From positions 124,001 to 188,000 of the forward strand of contig NZ_AUDR01000013.1 in NCBI RefSeq assembly GCF_000425565.1: a DNA stretch of 64,000 bases, in the 5' to 3' direction. The notes under the pieces are model-generated. The model was not told where the DNA came from and made no database searches. It saw only the letters and a program-made list of their open reading frames with translations. The stretch's first letter is position 1, and every line of letters starts with the position of its first letter. Below, piece after piece: positions 48,934 through 58,484 of the stretch. A program made the position numbers and the translations under genes. Source of the DNA: Tepidiphilus margaritifer DSM 15129. Its GTDB lineage: Bacteria > Pseudomonadota > Gammaproteobacteria > Burkholderiales > Rhodocyclaceae.

Positions 48934-50361
48934 TTACACGATCAGTGGATGCGGGGCCGTGGTGGCGAAGGCGTGCGCCAGGATGCGGTAGAGGTCGGCG
49001 TCGAACCGGCGTGGGCGCTCGAGCGCGGCGGTAAGTTCTTCAAGGGTGGGGTCGTGGTCGAAGCGCGCGAGCAAGCACCAGCGGTCGGCGATGAGGGTCA
49101 TGCGGCGCTCGCGCTCGGGGTCGTGTTCGGAGAGCCGTACCGGGCCGGCATAAGGCCAGGGGGCCGGTGGGAGGGTGGCGAGCGCAGCGCGCAGGCGCGC
49201 GTCGTGCACTTCGGGCGGTTCCTTGCCGGCGCAGGCGCCGAGACATTGCTTCAGTTGATGGGCGAGGCAAGGGCCGCGGCGCAGGGGTTCCAGCCCCAGG
49301 CGCTGGGGGCAGAGAGCGTGGGTGCGGGCGATCTGGCGCAGGGCTTTTTCGGCGTGCTTGCGGTCGGGAAAAAGGCCATGGGCACGGCCGAGCCAGTCGG
49401 CCGGATCGGTGCCGGCAAGGCTGCGGTAGCCGACCACGGGGCCGCGCGGCTTGGGTTCGGGGAGCAGCTCGATCGCCCAGGCGCCGCGTTCGCGCAGCTG
49501 CCGGTTGTAGAGGGGTTTGAGCTGTTTGACGAGCTCGGATTCGAGCAGTAGCGCTTCGAGCTCGCCGGCGGTCTCGAGCCAGTCGAGGCGGCGGATCTGG
49601 CGGGCGATCTCGGCTTCCGTGCCGTGGTGCTGCGCCTGGGAGAAGTGGTCGAGCACGCGGCTGCGCAGGCGTTTGCTCTTGCCGAGGTAGAGCGGCAGGT
49701 CGTTTTCCCCGTACATGAGGTAGACGCCGGGCACGTCCGGCAGGGATTCGAGCACGCCATCGGCGAGCCCCGGCGGGCGGCTGGGCCATTGCATGGCCTT
49801 GCGTTTGGCAAGGAGCAAGGTTTCCGGAGGAAATTCGCGCTGCACGAGGTCGAGGAATTGGGCGAGCACTTCGGCGTCGCCCATGGCGCGGTGGCGGGCG
49901 CTGCAGCTGAGGCCGTGGCGCTCGATCAGGCTATCGAGACCGTGTTTGTGGTATTGCGGGTAGAGGGCGCGCGAGAGCTTGACGGTGCACAGCACCGGGG
50001 ATTCGAAGGCGAGCCCACAGCGGCGGAAGGCTTGGCGCAGGAATCCGTAGTCGAAGCGGGCGTTGTGGGCGACGAGCACGGCGTCGGCGAGCCGCGGCAG
50101 GAGCTCGGGGGCGAGCACCTCGAAGGGGGGCGCGTCGGCGACCATGGCGTTGGTGATGCCCACGAGTCGCTCGATGAGGGGCGGGATGGGGACGTCGGGG
50201 CGCACGAGGCTTTGCCAGCGCTCGACGAGACGGCCGCCCTCGAAGCGCAGCAGCGCGATCTCGGTGATGCGGTCGCGCTCGAGGTGCGCGCCGGTGGTTT
50301 CCAGGTCGAGGAGGACGTAGCGCTCGGCAAGCGGGGTGGCGGTCGCGACGTCTTCGGGCAT
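48934..50361 (-). CDS. Exonuclease (DnaQ-like) and GIY-YIG fusion protein
   Basis: 475 residues. An N-terminal DEDDh exonuclease domain (YVLLDLETTGAHLERDRITE, VLVAHNARFDYGFLRQAF, HRAMGDAEVLAQFLDL) is joined to a UvrC/Cho-type GIY-YIG endonuclease domain (DVPGVYLMYGENDLPLYLGK, LESELVKQLKPLYN). This two-domain form, sometimes annotated as a DNA polymerase III epsilon-like or Cho-like protein, is common in proteobacteria and probably acts in DNA repair. It converges on the AEC gene with a 7-bp gap. Confidence 0.9.
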   Translation of the reverse strand: MPEDVATATPLAERYVLLDLETTGAHLERDRITEIALLRFEGGRLVERWQSLVRPDVPIPPLIERLVGITNAMVADAPPFEVLAPELLPRLADAVLVAHNARFDYGFLRQAFRRCGLAFESPVLCTVKLSRALYPQYHKHGLDSLIERHGLSCSARHRAMGDAEVLAQFLDLVQREFPPETLLLAKRKAMQWPSRPPGLADGVLESLPDVPGVYLMYGENDLPLYLGKSKRLRSRVLDHFSQAQHHGTEAEIARQIRRLDWLETAGELEALLLESELVKQLKPLYNRQLRERGAWAIELLPEPKPRGPVVGYRSLAGTDPADWLGRAHGLFPDRKHAEKALRQIARTHALCPQRLGLEPLRRGPCLAHQLKQCLGACAGKEPPEVHDARLRAALATLPPAPWPYAGPVRLSEHDPERERRMTLIADRWCLLARFDHDPTLEELTAALERPRRFDADLYRILAHAFATTAPHPLIV

Positions 50362-50365
50362 GAGT

Positions 50366-50560
50366 TCAGGCGTGATGGGCGGAGTCGGCGTCGTAGTAGT
50401 ACGGATACGTTGGAACCTCGGCGCGGCGGAATTGTTCCGTGAGTTCGGGATCCTGCGGTTTGTCCCACCACAGCGCCCGGCCCTTGCGGCGCTCTTCGAG
50501 CTGTTCGGGGTGCTTGGCGAGCCAGTCGCGGATGAACTTGGTGTGTTCGGATTCGTACAT
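50366..50560 (-). CDS. DUF3460 small protein
   Basis: 64 residues, MYESEHTKFIRDWLAKHPEQ followed by RKGRALWWDKPQD and a tyrosine-rich tail. This matches DUF3460, a small family I associate with betaproteobacteria, of unknown function. GAGGAGAAC precedes the ATG. It lies between cysS and the exonuclease gene. Confidence 0.88.
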   Translation of the reverse strand: MYESEHTKFIRDWLAKHPEQLEERRKGRALWWDKPQDPELTEQFRRAEVPTYPYYYDADSAHHA

Positions 50561-50583
50561 GGGGGTTCTCCTCGTAGAACGCG

Positions 50584-52044
50584 CTATGAAAGCGCACGGC
50601 GCCAGGTGGTGCCGCTCGCGGTGTCTTCGATCTGGATGCCGGCGCGCTTGAGCTCGTCGCGGATGGCATCGGCCCGGGCGAAGTCGCGGGCGCGGCGGGC
50701 GGCGGCGCGCTCGGCGATCAGTGCTTCGATGCGTTCTTCGCTGAGCGTTTCTTCCCCTTGGGCAGGCAGGCGCCGACGCCAGGACTGCGGCGTGTCGGTG
50801 AGTAGCCCCAGGAGCTCGGCGGCGGCGAGGAATTCCCGCTTGCGCTCGGGGGTCGGGGCTTTGCGCAGCAGCGCGGCGGTTTCGTGCAAAAGCGCCAGCG
50901 CCTGGGGGGTGTTGAGGTCGTCGGCGAGCGCGGCGACGAACTCGGGCGCGGCGCCGAGCCCGTGCGGCAGCGCATCAGGGGTGAGCGCGGCGCGCCGCTC
51001 GGGGGAGAGCTCCAGGCGCTCGGCCGCGGCCTGGGGGTCGATCGGGGCGGAGGGAACGGATTCGGTGAGCGCGAGGGTGGTGTAGAGCCGGTCGAGCGCG
51101 TGCAGCGATTGTTCCAGCAGCTCGGGGGTGAAGTCGAGCGGTTTGCGGTAGTGGCCGGAGAGGAGCGCATAGCGCAAGACTTCGCCGGGAGTGTGCGCGA
51201 GGAGTTCGCGCACGGTGCGGAAGTTGCCCAAAGACTTGGACATCTTCTCGCCGTGGATCGTGAGGTAGCCGTTGTGCACCCAGTAGCGGGCGTAGATGTG
51301 CCCGCCGTGGGCGCAGGTGCCCTGGGCGATCTCGTTTTCATGGTGGGGGAAGATGAGGTCCTGCCCGCCGCCGTGGATGTCGATGGTCTCGCCCAGGTGG
51401 GTCTCGATCATGGCGGTGCATTCGATGTGCCAGCCGGGGCGGCCGCGGCCCCAGGGGCTGTCCCAGCCGGGGAGTTCGGGCGGGGAGGGTTTCCACAGCA
51501 CGAAGTCGGCTGGGTCGCGCTTGTAGGGGGCGGGTTCGATGCGCGCGCCGGCGATGAGTTCCTCGCGCTTGCGTTTGGAGAGGATGCCGTAGTGGGGGTC
51601 GGACGGGACGTGGAAGAGCACGTGCCCTTCGGCGACGTAGGCGTGGCCCCGCGCGATGAGCCGCTCGATGAGGGCGATGATCTGGGGGATGTGGTCGGTG
51701 GCGTAGGGCTCGACGGTGGGCGGCAGCGCGTTGAGCCGGGCGATGTCTTCGTGGAAGGCACGCGCGTAGCGTTCGGCCAGTTCCCGGATGGGCACGCCTT
51801 CGGCTTGGGCCGCGGCGTTGATCTTGTCGTCGATGTCGGTGATGTTGCGGGCGTAGACGACCTGGGGGTAGAAGAGCCGCAGCAGGCGGAAGAGGGTGTC
51901 GAAGACGACCACCGGCCGGGCGTTGCCGATGTGGATGTAGTTATAGACCGTGGGGCCGCAGACGTACATCGTCACCCGAGCGGGGTCGAGCGGCTCGAAA
52001 CGGCGCTTGTCTTGCGTGAGCGTGTCGTGCAGGAATAGCTCCAA
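50584..52044 (-). CDS. cysS: Cysteinyl-tRNA synthetase
   Basis: Class I aminoacyl-tRNA synthetase charging tRNA-Cys. The 486 residues show the zinc-site cysteine [19 protein letters not shown] with the HIGH-like HIGN, the [20 protein letters not shown] zinc and active-site region, and KMSKS in [11 protein letters not shown]. The C-terminal helical tRNA-binding domain is complete. Length is normal. Confidence 0.96.
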   Translation of the reverse strand: MELFLHDTLTQDKRRFEPLDPARVTMYVCGPTVYNYIHIGNARPVVVFDTLFRLLRLFYPQVVYARNITDIDDKINAAAQAEGVPIRELAERYARAFHEDIARLNALPPTVEPYATDHIPQIIALIERLIARGHAYVAEGHVLFHVPSDPHYGILSKRKREELIAGARIEPAPYKRDPADFVLWKPSPPELPGWDSPWGRGRPGWHIECTAMIETHLGETIDIHGGGQDLIFPHHENEIAQGTCAHGGHIYARYWVHNGYLTIHGEKMSKSLGNFRTVRELLAHTPGEVLRYALLSGHYRKPLDFTPELLEQSLHALDRLYTTLALTESVPSAPIDPQAAAERLELSPERRAALTPDALPHGLGAAPEFVAALADDLNTPQALALLHETAALLRKAPTPERKREFLAAAELLGLLTDTPQSWRRRLPAQGEETLSEERIEALIAERAAARRARDFARADAIRDELKRAGIQIEDTASGTTWRRALS

Positions 52045-52086
52045 CGGTCTCTCCGGCGGTGGTCGGAAACGAAAGGGGGCGGTGGC

Positions 52087-52539
52087 TCAGCCGCCTTGCA
52101 GTTTTTCCAGGCGCTCGTGCCGTTCCTGCGCTTCGAGACAGAGGGTGGCGGTGGGGCGGGCGAGCAGGCGTCTGATGCCGATCGGTTCGCCGGTTTCTTC
52201 GCACCAGCCGTAGGTGCCTTTCTCGATGCGTTCGAGCGCCTCGTCGATCTTCTTCATGAGCTTGCGTTCGCGGTCGCGCACGCGCAGCTCGAGCGCCTGC
52301 TCTTCCTCGATGGTGGCGCGGTCGGTCCAGTCGGGCGTGACCTCGTTCTCCTGCTGGAGGGATTGCGTGGTCTCGGCGGCTTTTTCCAGCAGCTTGCGCT
52401 TTTCTTCGAGCAGGAGATGCTTGAAAAACTTGAGCTGGCGCGGCGACATGTATTCCTCTTCGGGCATGGCCAGCAGCTCCTCCACCGTGGGGATGTCGTC
52501 GTCTTCGAGGGTTTCTTGCGTCATGTTGGTCGTATTCAT
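52087..52539 (-). CDS. dksA: RNA polymerase-binding transcription factor DksA
   Basis: Binds the RNA polymerase secondary channel and works with ppGpp in the stringent response. The 150 residues contain the coiled-coil tip DWTDRATIEEEQALELRVRD with the key DxxDxA-like motif and YGWCEETGEPIGIRRLLARP. The four zinc cysteines are reduced to two (CEET and CLEA), like zinc-independent DksA proteins. It is adjacent to spoT, its functional partner, with about 80 bp between. Confidence 0.94.
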   Translation of the reverse strand: MNTTNMTQETLEDDDIPTVEELLAMPEEEYMSPRQLKFFKHLLLEEKRKLLEKAAETTQSLQQENEVTPDWTDRATIEEEQALELRVRDRERKLMKKIDEALERIEKGTYGWCEETGEPIGIRRLLARPTATLCLEAQERHERLEKLQGG

Positions 52540-52622
52540 CGTTCCTCTCCGGTGTGCCTCGGGTCGAATCGGGCGTGCGCGATTGTAATGGGCTTGGCGC
52601 TGCTTGGGAAGGGTGGCGCGGT

Positions 52623-54857
52623 TCAGGGTTCGGCTCGGGGGATGCTTCCTTGGGCGTCGAAGCCGCGTTGCAGGCGCACGACTTCGGGCACGCGACGGAT
52701 CGCCCGCATGATGCGGGCGAGGTGGATGCGGTCGGCGACTTGCAGGGTGAAGGAGATGGCGAGATACAGTCCCTGGTGGGCTTCCATCTGCACGGCGAGG
52801 ATGTGTCCGTGCTCGGAGGCGATGGCGGCGGTGATGCGCGCGAGCATGCCGACGGCGTCGCGGGCGAGCACGCGCAGGCCCACTTCGAAGCGGGTGGTTT
52901 CGGGGCGGTCGGGATCCCAGTCGACGTCGATCCAGCGCCGTTCGCCGCCCTGGCGGCGCAGCCGGGGGCAGTCGTGGCGGTGGATTTCCAGCCCGTGCCC
53001 CTTGCTGAGGAGGCCGACGATGGGGTCGCCGGGCAGCGGGTGGCAGCAGCGGGCGAAGACGACGGCCTGGCCTTCGTCGCCGCGGATGAGGACGGGGCCG
53101 GCGGCGCGCGGTTTGAGCACGCCGGGGCGGCCGGATTCGAGGTCTTGCGCGTGGGTGAGCTCTTCGGCGATCTGCGCCGGGTTGAGGTGCCCTAGGCCGA
53201 TGTCTTCGAGGAGTTGCTTTTTGCTGCGGCCGGTGTGCTGGCGCAAGAGGCGATCCCAGGCGAAGACGCTGATCTGCCCCAGCGTGAGGCCGCGCGGGCG
53301 CAGGGCCTGGTCGAGCATGCGCTCGCCGAGCGAGATGGCCTGTTCGTTTTTCTGGTGGCGCAGGAAGTGACGGATCTCGGCGCGGGCCTTGGCGGTGCGC
53401 ACGTAGTTGAGCCAGGCGGGGTTGGGGCTGGGGTAGGAGGAGGTGATGATTTCGACCCGGTCACCGTTGGCGAGCTCGGTGCGCAGCGGCATGAGTTCGC
53501 CGTTGATGCGGCAGGCAATGCAGCGGTGACCGACGTCGGTGTGGATGGCGTAGGCGAAGTCGACGGGGGTGGCGCCGCGCGGCAGGGCGAAGATCTCGCC
53601 GCGAGGGGAGAAGACGAAAACTTCGTCGGGGTAGAGATCGATCTTGAAGCTTTCGAGGAAGTCGCGTGCTTCGGGGTCGTTCGATTGCAGCTGCACGAGC
53701 GATTGCAGCCAGGCGTGGGTCTGGCGCTCGAAGGCGTCGACGCGCTCGCCGGCGTCTTTGTAGATCCAGTGGGCGGCCACGCCGTCTTCGGCGAGTCGAT
53801 GCTGCATCTGGGTGCGCACCTGGATTTCGACGGGAATGCCCTGCGGGCCGATGACGGTGGTGTGCAGCGACTGGTAGCCGTTGGGTTTGGGGAGCGCGAG
53901 ATAATCCTTGAACTTGCCGGGCACCGGCTTGAAGGCGGCGTGCAGCGCGCCGATGGCGAGGTAGCAGCTTTTTTCGTCGGGCACGACGATGCGAAAGCCG
54001 AAGAGGTCGAGCACCTGCTCGAAGCGCAGGTGCTTGGTGCGCATCTTCTGGTAGATGGAGTAGAGATGTTTGCGCCGACTGCTGATGTGGGCTTCCACAC
54101 CCCAGACGATGAGCTGGCGTTCGATGAGGGTACGGATCTTGTCGAGGAGTTCGTCACGCGCCCCGAGCGCGGCTTCGACGGCGTGCGCGAGCACGGCATG
54201 GCGCCAAGGGTGGCGGTGCTGGAAGGCGAGGTCTTGGAGTTCGCGAAAGAGGGTGTTGAGCCCGAGCCGGTTGGCGATGGGGGCGTAGATCTCGAGGGTT
54301 TCCTGCGCGATGCGGCGGCGCTTGGCCGGGGCGACGGCACCCAGCGTGCGCATGTTGTGCGTGCGGTCGGCCAACTTGATGAGGATGACGCGTAGGTCGC
54401 GCGCCATGGCGAGCAGCATCTTGCGGAAGTTTTCCGCCTGGTTGTCTTCGAGGCTTTGGCTCTCGAGCCGTTCGATCTTGGTGAGGCCGTCGACGAGCTC
54501 GGCCGCCACCGGGCCAAAGCGGTGCGCGAGTTCGCTCTTGCGAATGTGCGCGTCTTCCATCACGTCGTGCAGGAGCGCGGCGGCGATGGCGGCGGCGTCG
54601 AGCTTCCAGTCGGCGACGATGGAGGCGACGGCGATGGGGTGGGTGATGTAGGGTTCGCCGCTCGCCCGCTTCTGGCCTTGGTGCGACCAGGCGGCGAAGC
54701 GGGCGGCGTCGTCGATGCGCTCGACCTCCTCCGGGGGAAGGTAGCCGAGGAGCTTGTCGCGCAGGGCGCCGTAGCTCTCGGGGAGCTCGACGTGGACGAA
54801 AGGTGCTTCCGCCGAGGAGGCTGCGAGGGGAGGGCAGAGGGTCTCGGCGGCGGGCAT
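52623..54857 (-). CDS. spoT: Bifunctional (p)ppGpp synthetase/hydrolase SpoT
   Basis: Makes and degrades the stringent alarmone (p)ppGpp. The 744 residues have the HD hydrolase domain (LLHDVMEDAH near residue 95), synthetase domain (RRKHLYSIYQKM, FEQVLDLFGFRIVVPD, LPKPNGYQSLHTTVIGPQGI), a TGS domain (VFVFSPRGEIFALPRGATPV), a helical/zinc-finger region (FARCCHPLPGDPIVG) and a C-terminal ACT domain. The intact HD motif supports hydrolase activity. It is downstream of rpoZ and gmk, as in many proteobacteria. Confidence 0.95.
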   Translation of the reverse strand: MPAAETLCPPLAASSAEAPFVHVELPESYGALRDKLLGYLPPEEVERIDDAARFAAWSHQGQKRASGEPYITHPIAVASIVADWKLDAAAIAAALLHDVMEDAHIRKSELAHRFGPVAAELVDGLTKIERLESQSLEDNQAENFRKMLLAMARDLRVILIKLADRTHNMRTLGAVAPAKRRRIAQETLEIYAPIANRLGLNTLFRELQDLAFQHRHPWRHAVLAHAVEAALGARDELLDKIRTLIERQLIVWGVEAHISSRRKHLYSIYQKMRTKHLRFEQVLDLFGFRIVVPDEKSCYLAIGALHAAFKPVPGKFKDYLALPKPNGYQSLHTTVIGPQGIPVEIQVRTQMQHRLAEDGVAAHWIYKDAGERVDAFERQTHAWLQSLVQLQSNDPEARDFLESFKIDLYPDEVFVFSPRGEIFALPRGATPVDFAYAIHTDVGHRCIACRINGELMPLRTELANGDRVEIITSSYPSPNPAWLNYVRTAKARAEIRHFLRHQKNEQAISLGERMLDQALRPRGLTLGQISVFAWDRLLRQHTGRSKKQLLEDIGLGHLNPAQIAEELTHAQDLESGRPGVLKPRAAGPVLIRGDEGQAVVFARCCHPLPGDPIVGLLSKGHGLEIHRHDCPRLRRQGGERRWIDVDWDPDRPETTRFEVGLRVLARDAVGMLARITAAIASEHGHILAVQMEAHQGLYLAISFTLQVADRIHLARIMRAIRRVPEVVRLQRGFDAQGSIPRAEP

Positions 54858-54862
54858 GGGGC

Positions 54863-55081
54863 TTAGCTCTGGGCGCGGTCGAGGATGTCGCGGCCGACTT
54901 TGCCCGCGGCGATCTCGCGCAGTGCGATGACGGTGGGTTTATCGCGTTCGCGTCCGCGATCGAGCGGAACGAGCGGTTCGGCGCCGATGGCGAGCTGGCG
55001 CGCGCGGGCGGCGGCGGCAAGCGTCATCTCGAAGCGGTTGGGGATGTTTTTGAGGCAGTCTTCGACGGTGATGCGGGCCAT
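54863..55081 (-). CDS. rpoZ: DNA-directed RNA polymerase omega subunit
   Basis: The small polymerase subunit that aids assembly and ppGpp response. 72 residues, [20 protein letters not shown], then AAAARARQL and [15 protein letters not shown], all diagnostic of omega. It lies between gmk and spoT, the classical gmk-rpoZ-spoT order. Confidence 0.96.
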   Translation of the reverse strand: MARITVEDCLKNIPNRFEMTLAAAARARQLAIGAEPLVPLDRGRERDKPTVIALREIAAGKVGRDILDRAQS

Positions 55082-55085
55082 GGGG

Positions 55086-55712
55086 TCATTCCTGTAGGAG
55101 TTGGGCGAAATAGGCGGCGTGGCGGCGCTTTTGCACCGGCAGCCGCAGGCGCGCGGCGCGCACGACGGCGGTGAGCTCGTCGATGGCGCGCTCGAGCCGA
55201 TCGTTGATTATAACGTAGTCGAATTCTTCGACATGGCGCATCTCTTCGCGGGCCGCGGCCAGACGCCGGGCGATGGTGGCTTCGCTGTCGGTGCCGCGAT
55301 GGCGCAGCCGGGCCTCCAGCGTGTCGATCGAAGGCGGCAGGATGAAGACACTCACGGCCTGCGGGAAGATCCGGCGCACCTGCCGTGCGCCTTGCCAATC
55401 GATTTCCAGCAGCACGTCGCGGTCTTGCTGCAGTTGGGCTTCGATCCACGTGCGAGAGGTGCCATAGTAATTTCCATGGACTTCGGCCCATTCGAGAAGT
55501 TCGCCGCCATCGCGCAGGCGCAGGAATTCTTCTTTGCCGACGAAACGGTAGTCGCGCCCGTCGATTTCGCCCGGGCGGGGCGGACGGGTGGTGTAGGAGA
55601 CGGAGAGCGCAAGCCCCGGCTCGCGTTCGAGCACGGCATGCACGAGGGTGGTCTTGCCGGCACCGGAGGGGGCGGTGACGATGTAGAGGGTGCCGAGGGG
55701 CTGCTCGTTCAT
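55086..55712 (-). CDS. gmk: Guanylate kinase
   Basis: ATP-dependent phosphorylation of GMP to GDP. The 208 residues have the P-loop [16 protein letters not shown], the GMP-binding [20 protein letters not shown] and [14 protein letters not shown]-like segment ([18 protein letters not shown]), and [18 protein letters not shown]. The ATG overlaps the yicC stop (ATGA), so yicC-gmk-rpoZ-spoT form one transcript. Confidence 0.96.
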   Translation of the reverse strand: MNEQPLGTLYIVTAPSGAGKTTLVHAVLEREPGLALSVSYTTRPPRPGEIDGRDYRFVGKEEFLRLRDGGELLEWAEVHGNYYGTSRTWIEAQLQQDRDVLLEIDWQGARQVRRIFPQAVSVFILPPSIDTLEARLRHRGTDSEATIARRLAAAREEMRHVEEFDYVIINDRLERAIDELTAVVRAARLRLPVQKRRHAAYFAQLLQE

Positions 55713-56572
55713 TCGAGGTTCTGCACTTGTTCGCGGATTTGTTCGATGAGCACTTTCATCTCGAGCGCGAGGCGCGACAGCGCCAGGCTGCCAGCCTTGG
55801 AGGCGAGGGTGTTGGCTTCGCGGTTGAATTCCTGCAGCAGGAAGTCGAGCCGTTTGCCGACGGGGCCGCCGCGGGCGAGCGTGCGTTCGAGCTCTTGGAG
55901 GTGGGAGGAGAGGCGGTCGAGCTCTTCGGCGACGTCGAGGCGCTGGGCGACGAGGGCGACTTCCTGCTCCACGCGCTGGGGATCGGGCGTCTGGCCCAGG
56001 GCGGCGAGGGCATCGAGGAGCTTTTGCCGTTGCGCTTCGACGGCTTCGGGGGCGAGCGCGCGGGCGCGCTCGACGAGCTCGGCGATGGCCGTGGCCCGTT
56101 CACGGATGGCGGCGGCGAGCGCCTCGCCCTCGCGGGCGCGGTGCGCAAGGAGTTCGGCGAGCGCTGTCTCGAGCAGCTCAAGCAGGCGCCGCTGCGTTTC
56201 CTCGGGGTCGAGCTCGGGTTCGCGCACCACACCGGGCCAGCGCAGGATCTCGCCCGCCGTGAGGGAGGCCGCTTCGGGGAGGAAGCGATGGATCTCGGTC
56301 TGGGTGAGGGCGAGCGCCTGCAGGGCGGTGGAATCGAGCGTGAGCGCCGCTTGCACGGGCGCGCTTTGTACGTCGAGCCGGCATTCGACCTTGCCGCGAC
56401 CGAGCGTTTTTTGCAGGCGTTCGCGCAGCAGCGGCTCGAAGGATCGCCAGTCTTCGGGGAGGCGGAAATAGAGATCGAGGAATCGGCCGTTGACGCTGCG
56501 CAGTTCGAGGCGCACGAGCCGGGGGCCGATTTGGGCTTGCGCACTGGCAAACCCCGTCATACTGTGTATCAT
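55709..56572 (-). CDS. yicC: YicC-family endoribonuclease-type protein
   Basis: 287 residues, MIHSMTGFASAQAQIGPRLV with LRSVNGRFLDLYFRLPEDWR at the N-terminus and a DUF1732 C-terminal domain (GPVGKRLDFLLQEFNREANT LASKAG), both defining YicC. Some members are reported to act as ribonucleases; the role here is not directly visible. It diverges from the kinase gene by 50 bp. Confidence 0.93.
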   Translation of the reverse strand: MIHSMTGFASAQAQIGPRLVRLELRSVNGRFLDLYFRLPEDWRSFEPLLRERLQKTLGRGKVECRLDVQSAPVQAALTLDSTALQALALTQTEIHRFLPEAASLTAGEILRWPGVVREPELDPEETQRRLLELLETALAELLAHRAREGEALAAAIRERATAIAELVERARALAPEAVEAQRQKLLDALAALGQTPDPQRVEQEVALVAQRLDVAEELDRLSSHLQELERTLARGGPVGKRLDFLLQEFNREANTLASKAGSLALSRLALEMKVLIEQIREQVQNLE

Positions 56573-56622
56573 TGAGTCATTCCACGCTTCGTCCGAGGCG
56601 GTTTATCATACCCGGTCAGACC

Positions 56623-57567
56623 ATGTCGACACAACAAAACGCTCCGTTGCCCGAGGGGTGGCTCGTGGAGGGCTACCGCATCGTCGATCTGCTCGCCAAA
56701 GGGGGGTTTTCCTTCGTCTATCGCGCGCGCGATCGCGAGGGGAAGACGGTGGCGATCAAGGAGTATCTGCCGCATACCCTGGCGCGACGGGAAGAGGGTG
56801 AGATCGAGCCGGAGATCCTGCCCGATTGTGAGCGGGCTTTTCTCTTCGGGCTGAAGTGCTTTTTCGAAGAGGGGCGGTCGCTCGCGCGCATCAACCACCC
56901 CAACGTGATCCGGGTGCTCAACTTTTTTCGCGCGAACCAGACCGTCTACATGGTGATGCAGTACGAGGAGGGGCGCACGCTCTTGCAGTACATCCGCCAG
57001 AAAAAGGGTGGGCTGCGCGAGAGTTTCATCCGGGCGATGGGATTGCGGGTGCTCTCGGGGTTGCGCGAGGTGCATACGCACAAGCTGCTGCACCTCGACT
57101 TGAAGCCGGCCAACATCTACCTGCGCCGTAACGGCGATCCGGTGTTGATCGACTTCGGCTCGGCGCGCCAGAGCTTGTCGTCCGACCAGGAATGGGTGCG
57201 TACGATGTTTACTCCTGGGTATGCGCCCCCCGAGCAACTCACCGGCAAGCGTGAGCTCATTGGGCCGTGGACCGATCTCTACAGTTTCGGGGCCACGCTC
57301 TATACCTGTGTCACCGGGCAAGCGCCGCCGCGGGCGGAGGCGCGGCAGGAGAAGGATGATCTGCCGCAGCGCATCGAACCCTATCGGGAGCACTATACGC
57401 CGGAGTTGATCGATCTCATCGTCGACCTGATGCAGCTCGATCCCGAGAAACGACCGCAGAGTGCCTATGCGGTGCAGAAGGTGCTGTCGGCCTACGTGCC
57501 GTTCTTGGTGGCCGCCACCGAGTATCGCTCGCTGATGCCGTCTCTTCCTGAAGGAGTCGACCGATGA
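56623..57567 (+). CDS. Ser/Thr protein kinase (Hanks type)
   Basis: A 314-residue cytoplasmic kinase. The glycine loop LAKGGFSFVYRARD, the ATP-binding lysine in TVAIKEYLP, catalytic loop LHLDLKPANIYL, DFG in LIDFGSARQ and the APE-like APPEQL are all present, so it should be active. There is no membrane or PASTA domain. I chose ATG 56623 rather than 56572, which overlaps the yicC start region. It ends in an ATGA overlap with the PP2C phosphatase gene, giving a kinase/phosphatase pair. Confidence 0.9.
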   Translation: MSTQQNAPLPEGWLVEGYRIVDLLAKGGFSFVYRARDREGKTVAIKEYLPHTLARREEGEIEPEILPDCERAFLFGLKCFFEEGRSLARINHPNVIRVLNFFRANQTVYMVMQYEEGRTLLQYIRQKKGGLRESFIRAMGLRVLSGLREVHTHKLLHLDLKPANIYLRRNGDPVLIDFGSARQSLSSDQEWVRTMFTPGYAPPEQLTGKRELIGPWTDLYSFGATLYTCVTGQAPPRAEARQEKDDLPQRIEPYREHYTPELIDLIVDLMQLDPEKRPQSAYAVQKVLSAYVPFLVAATEYRSLMPSLPEGVDR

Positions 57568-58481
57568 AATTCTCCATCCATCAGGCCACGAGCGTGGGTG
57601 GAAGGCCGGTGAACGAGGATCGGGTAGGGTATGCCTATTCGCGCGAGGCGCTCCTCATGGTGCTCTCCGACGGCATGGGAGGGCACGCAGCCGGCGAAGT
57701 GGCGGCCCAGATCACGTTGCAGAGTCTCATCCAGGCGTTCCGGTTATCGGCCAAGCCGCGCGTCGAGGATCCCTTGAGTTTCCTGTCGCAGGCGATCATC
57801 AATGCGCACTATGCCATCCTGGAATACGCTCGGGTGAATCACATCGAGGGGAATCCCCGGGCGACGGTCGTTACCTGCCTCGTGCAGGAAGGGGGCTATG
57901 CCTGGTGGGCGCACGTGGGCGATTCTCGGCTCTATCACCTCCGTGGCGGCAAGGTGCTCACGCGCACGATCGACCATTCGCACGCACAGCTCCTGATCGA
58001 GCAAGGGGTGCTCAGCGAAGCCCAATTGCGCACGCACGAGAGCCGTAACCGCCTCTATTGCTCGCTCGGCGGGGAAACCTTGCCGCACATCGACTTCGGC
58101 CGCCGGACGGTGCTGCAGCCGGGGGACGTGATCGCCCTGTGTTCCGACGGGTTGTGGGGGGTGCTCGACGACGAGGAGATCGCCGAGCGTCTCGCGCGCG
58201 GGCCGCTCATGAGGGTGGTGCCCGAGTTGGTGGAGCAGGCGGAAATGGAGGCGGGGCCCAGCTCGGACAACGTCTCGCTCATTGCCATGCGCTGGGAGGA
58301 GGGCGAGCCTGCCTTGGCGCCGGATACGGTATCCACCGAGACCATGGCGCTCGACCAGGTGACGACGGCTTTTTCCCTGCCGCAGCAGCCGCCGAGTTTC
58401 CCGGCGGAACCCCTCGACAACGAGGAGATCGAACGGGCGATCCGCGAGATCAACGAGACGATCCAGAAATTCAAGGGATGA
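57564..58481 (+). CDS. PP2C-family Ser/Thr protein phosphatase
   Basis: A 305-residue metal-dependent phosphatase. The motifs VNEDRVGYAYS, LMVLSDGMGGHAAGEVAAQI, AHVGDSRLYHLRGGKVL, ALCSDGLWGVL and SSDNVSLIAM carry the conserved metal-binding aspartates. A Pro/Glu-rich C-terminal tail follows. Coupled by overlap to the Ser/Thr kinase gene, it probably reverses that kinase's phosphorylation. Confidence 0.92.
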   Translation: MKFSIHQATSVGGRPVNEDRVGYAYSREALLMVLSDGMGGHAAGEVAAQITLQSLIQAFRLSAKPRVEDPLSFLSQAIINAHYAILEYARVNHIEGNPRATVVTCLVQEGGYAWWAHVGDSRLYHLRGGKVLTRTIDHSHAQLLIEQGVLSEAQLRTHESRNRLYCSLGGETLPHIDFGRRTVLQPGDVIALCSDGLWGVLDDEEIAERLARGPLMRVVPELVEQAEMEAGPSSDNVSLIAMRWEEGEPALAPDTVSTETMALDQVTTAFSLPQQPPSFPAEPLDNEEIERAIREINETIQKFKG

Positions 58482-58484
58482 GGC

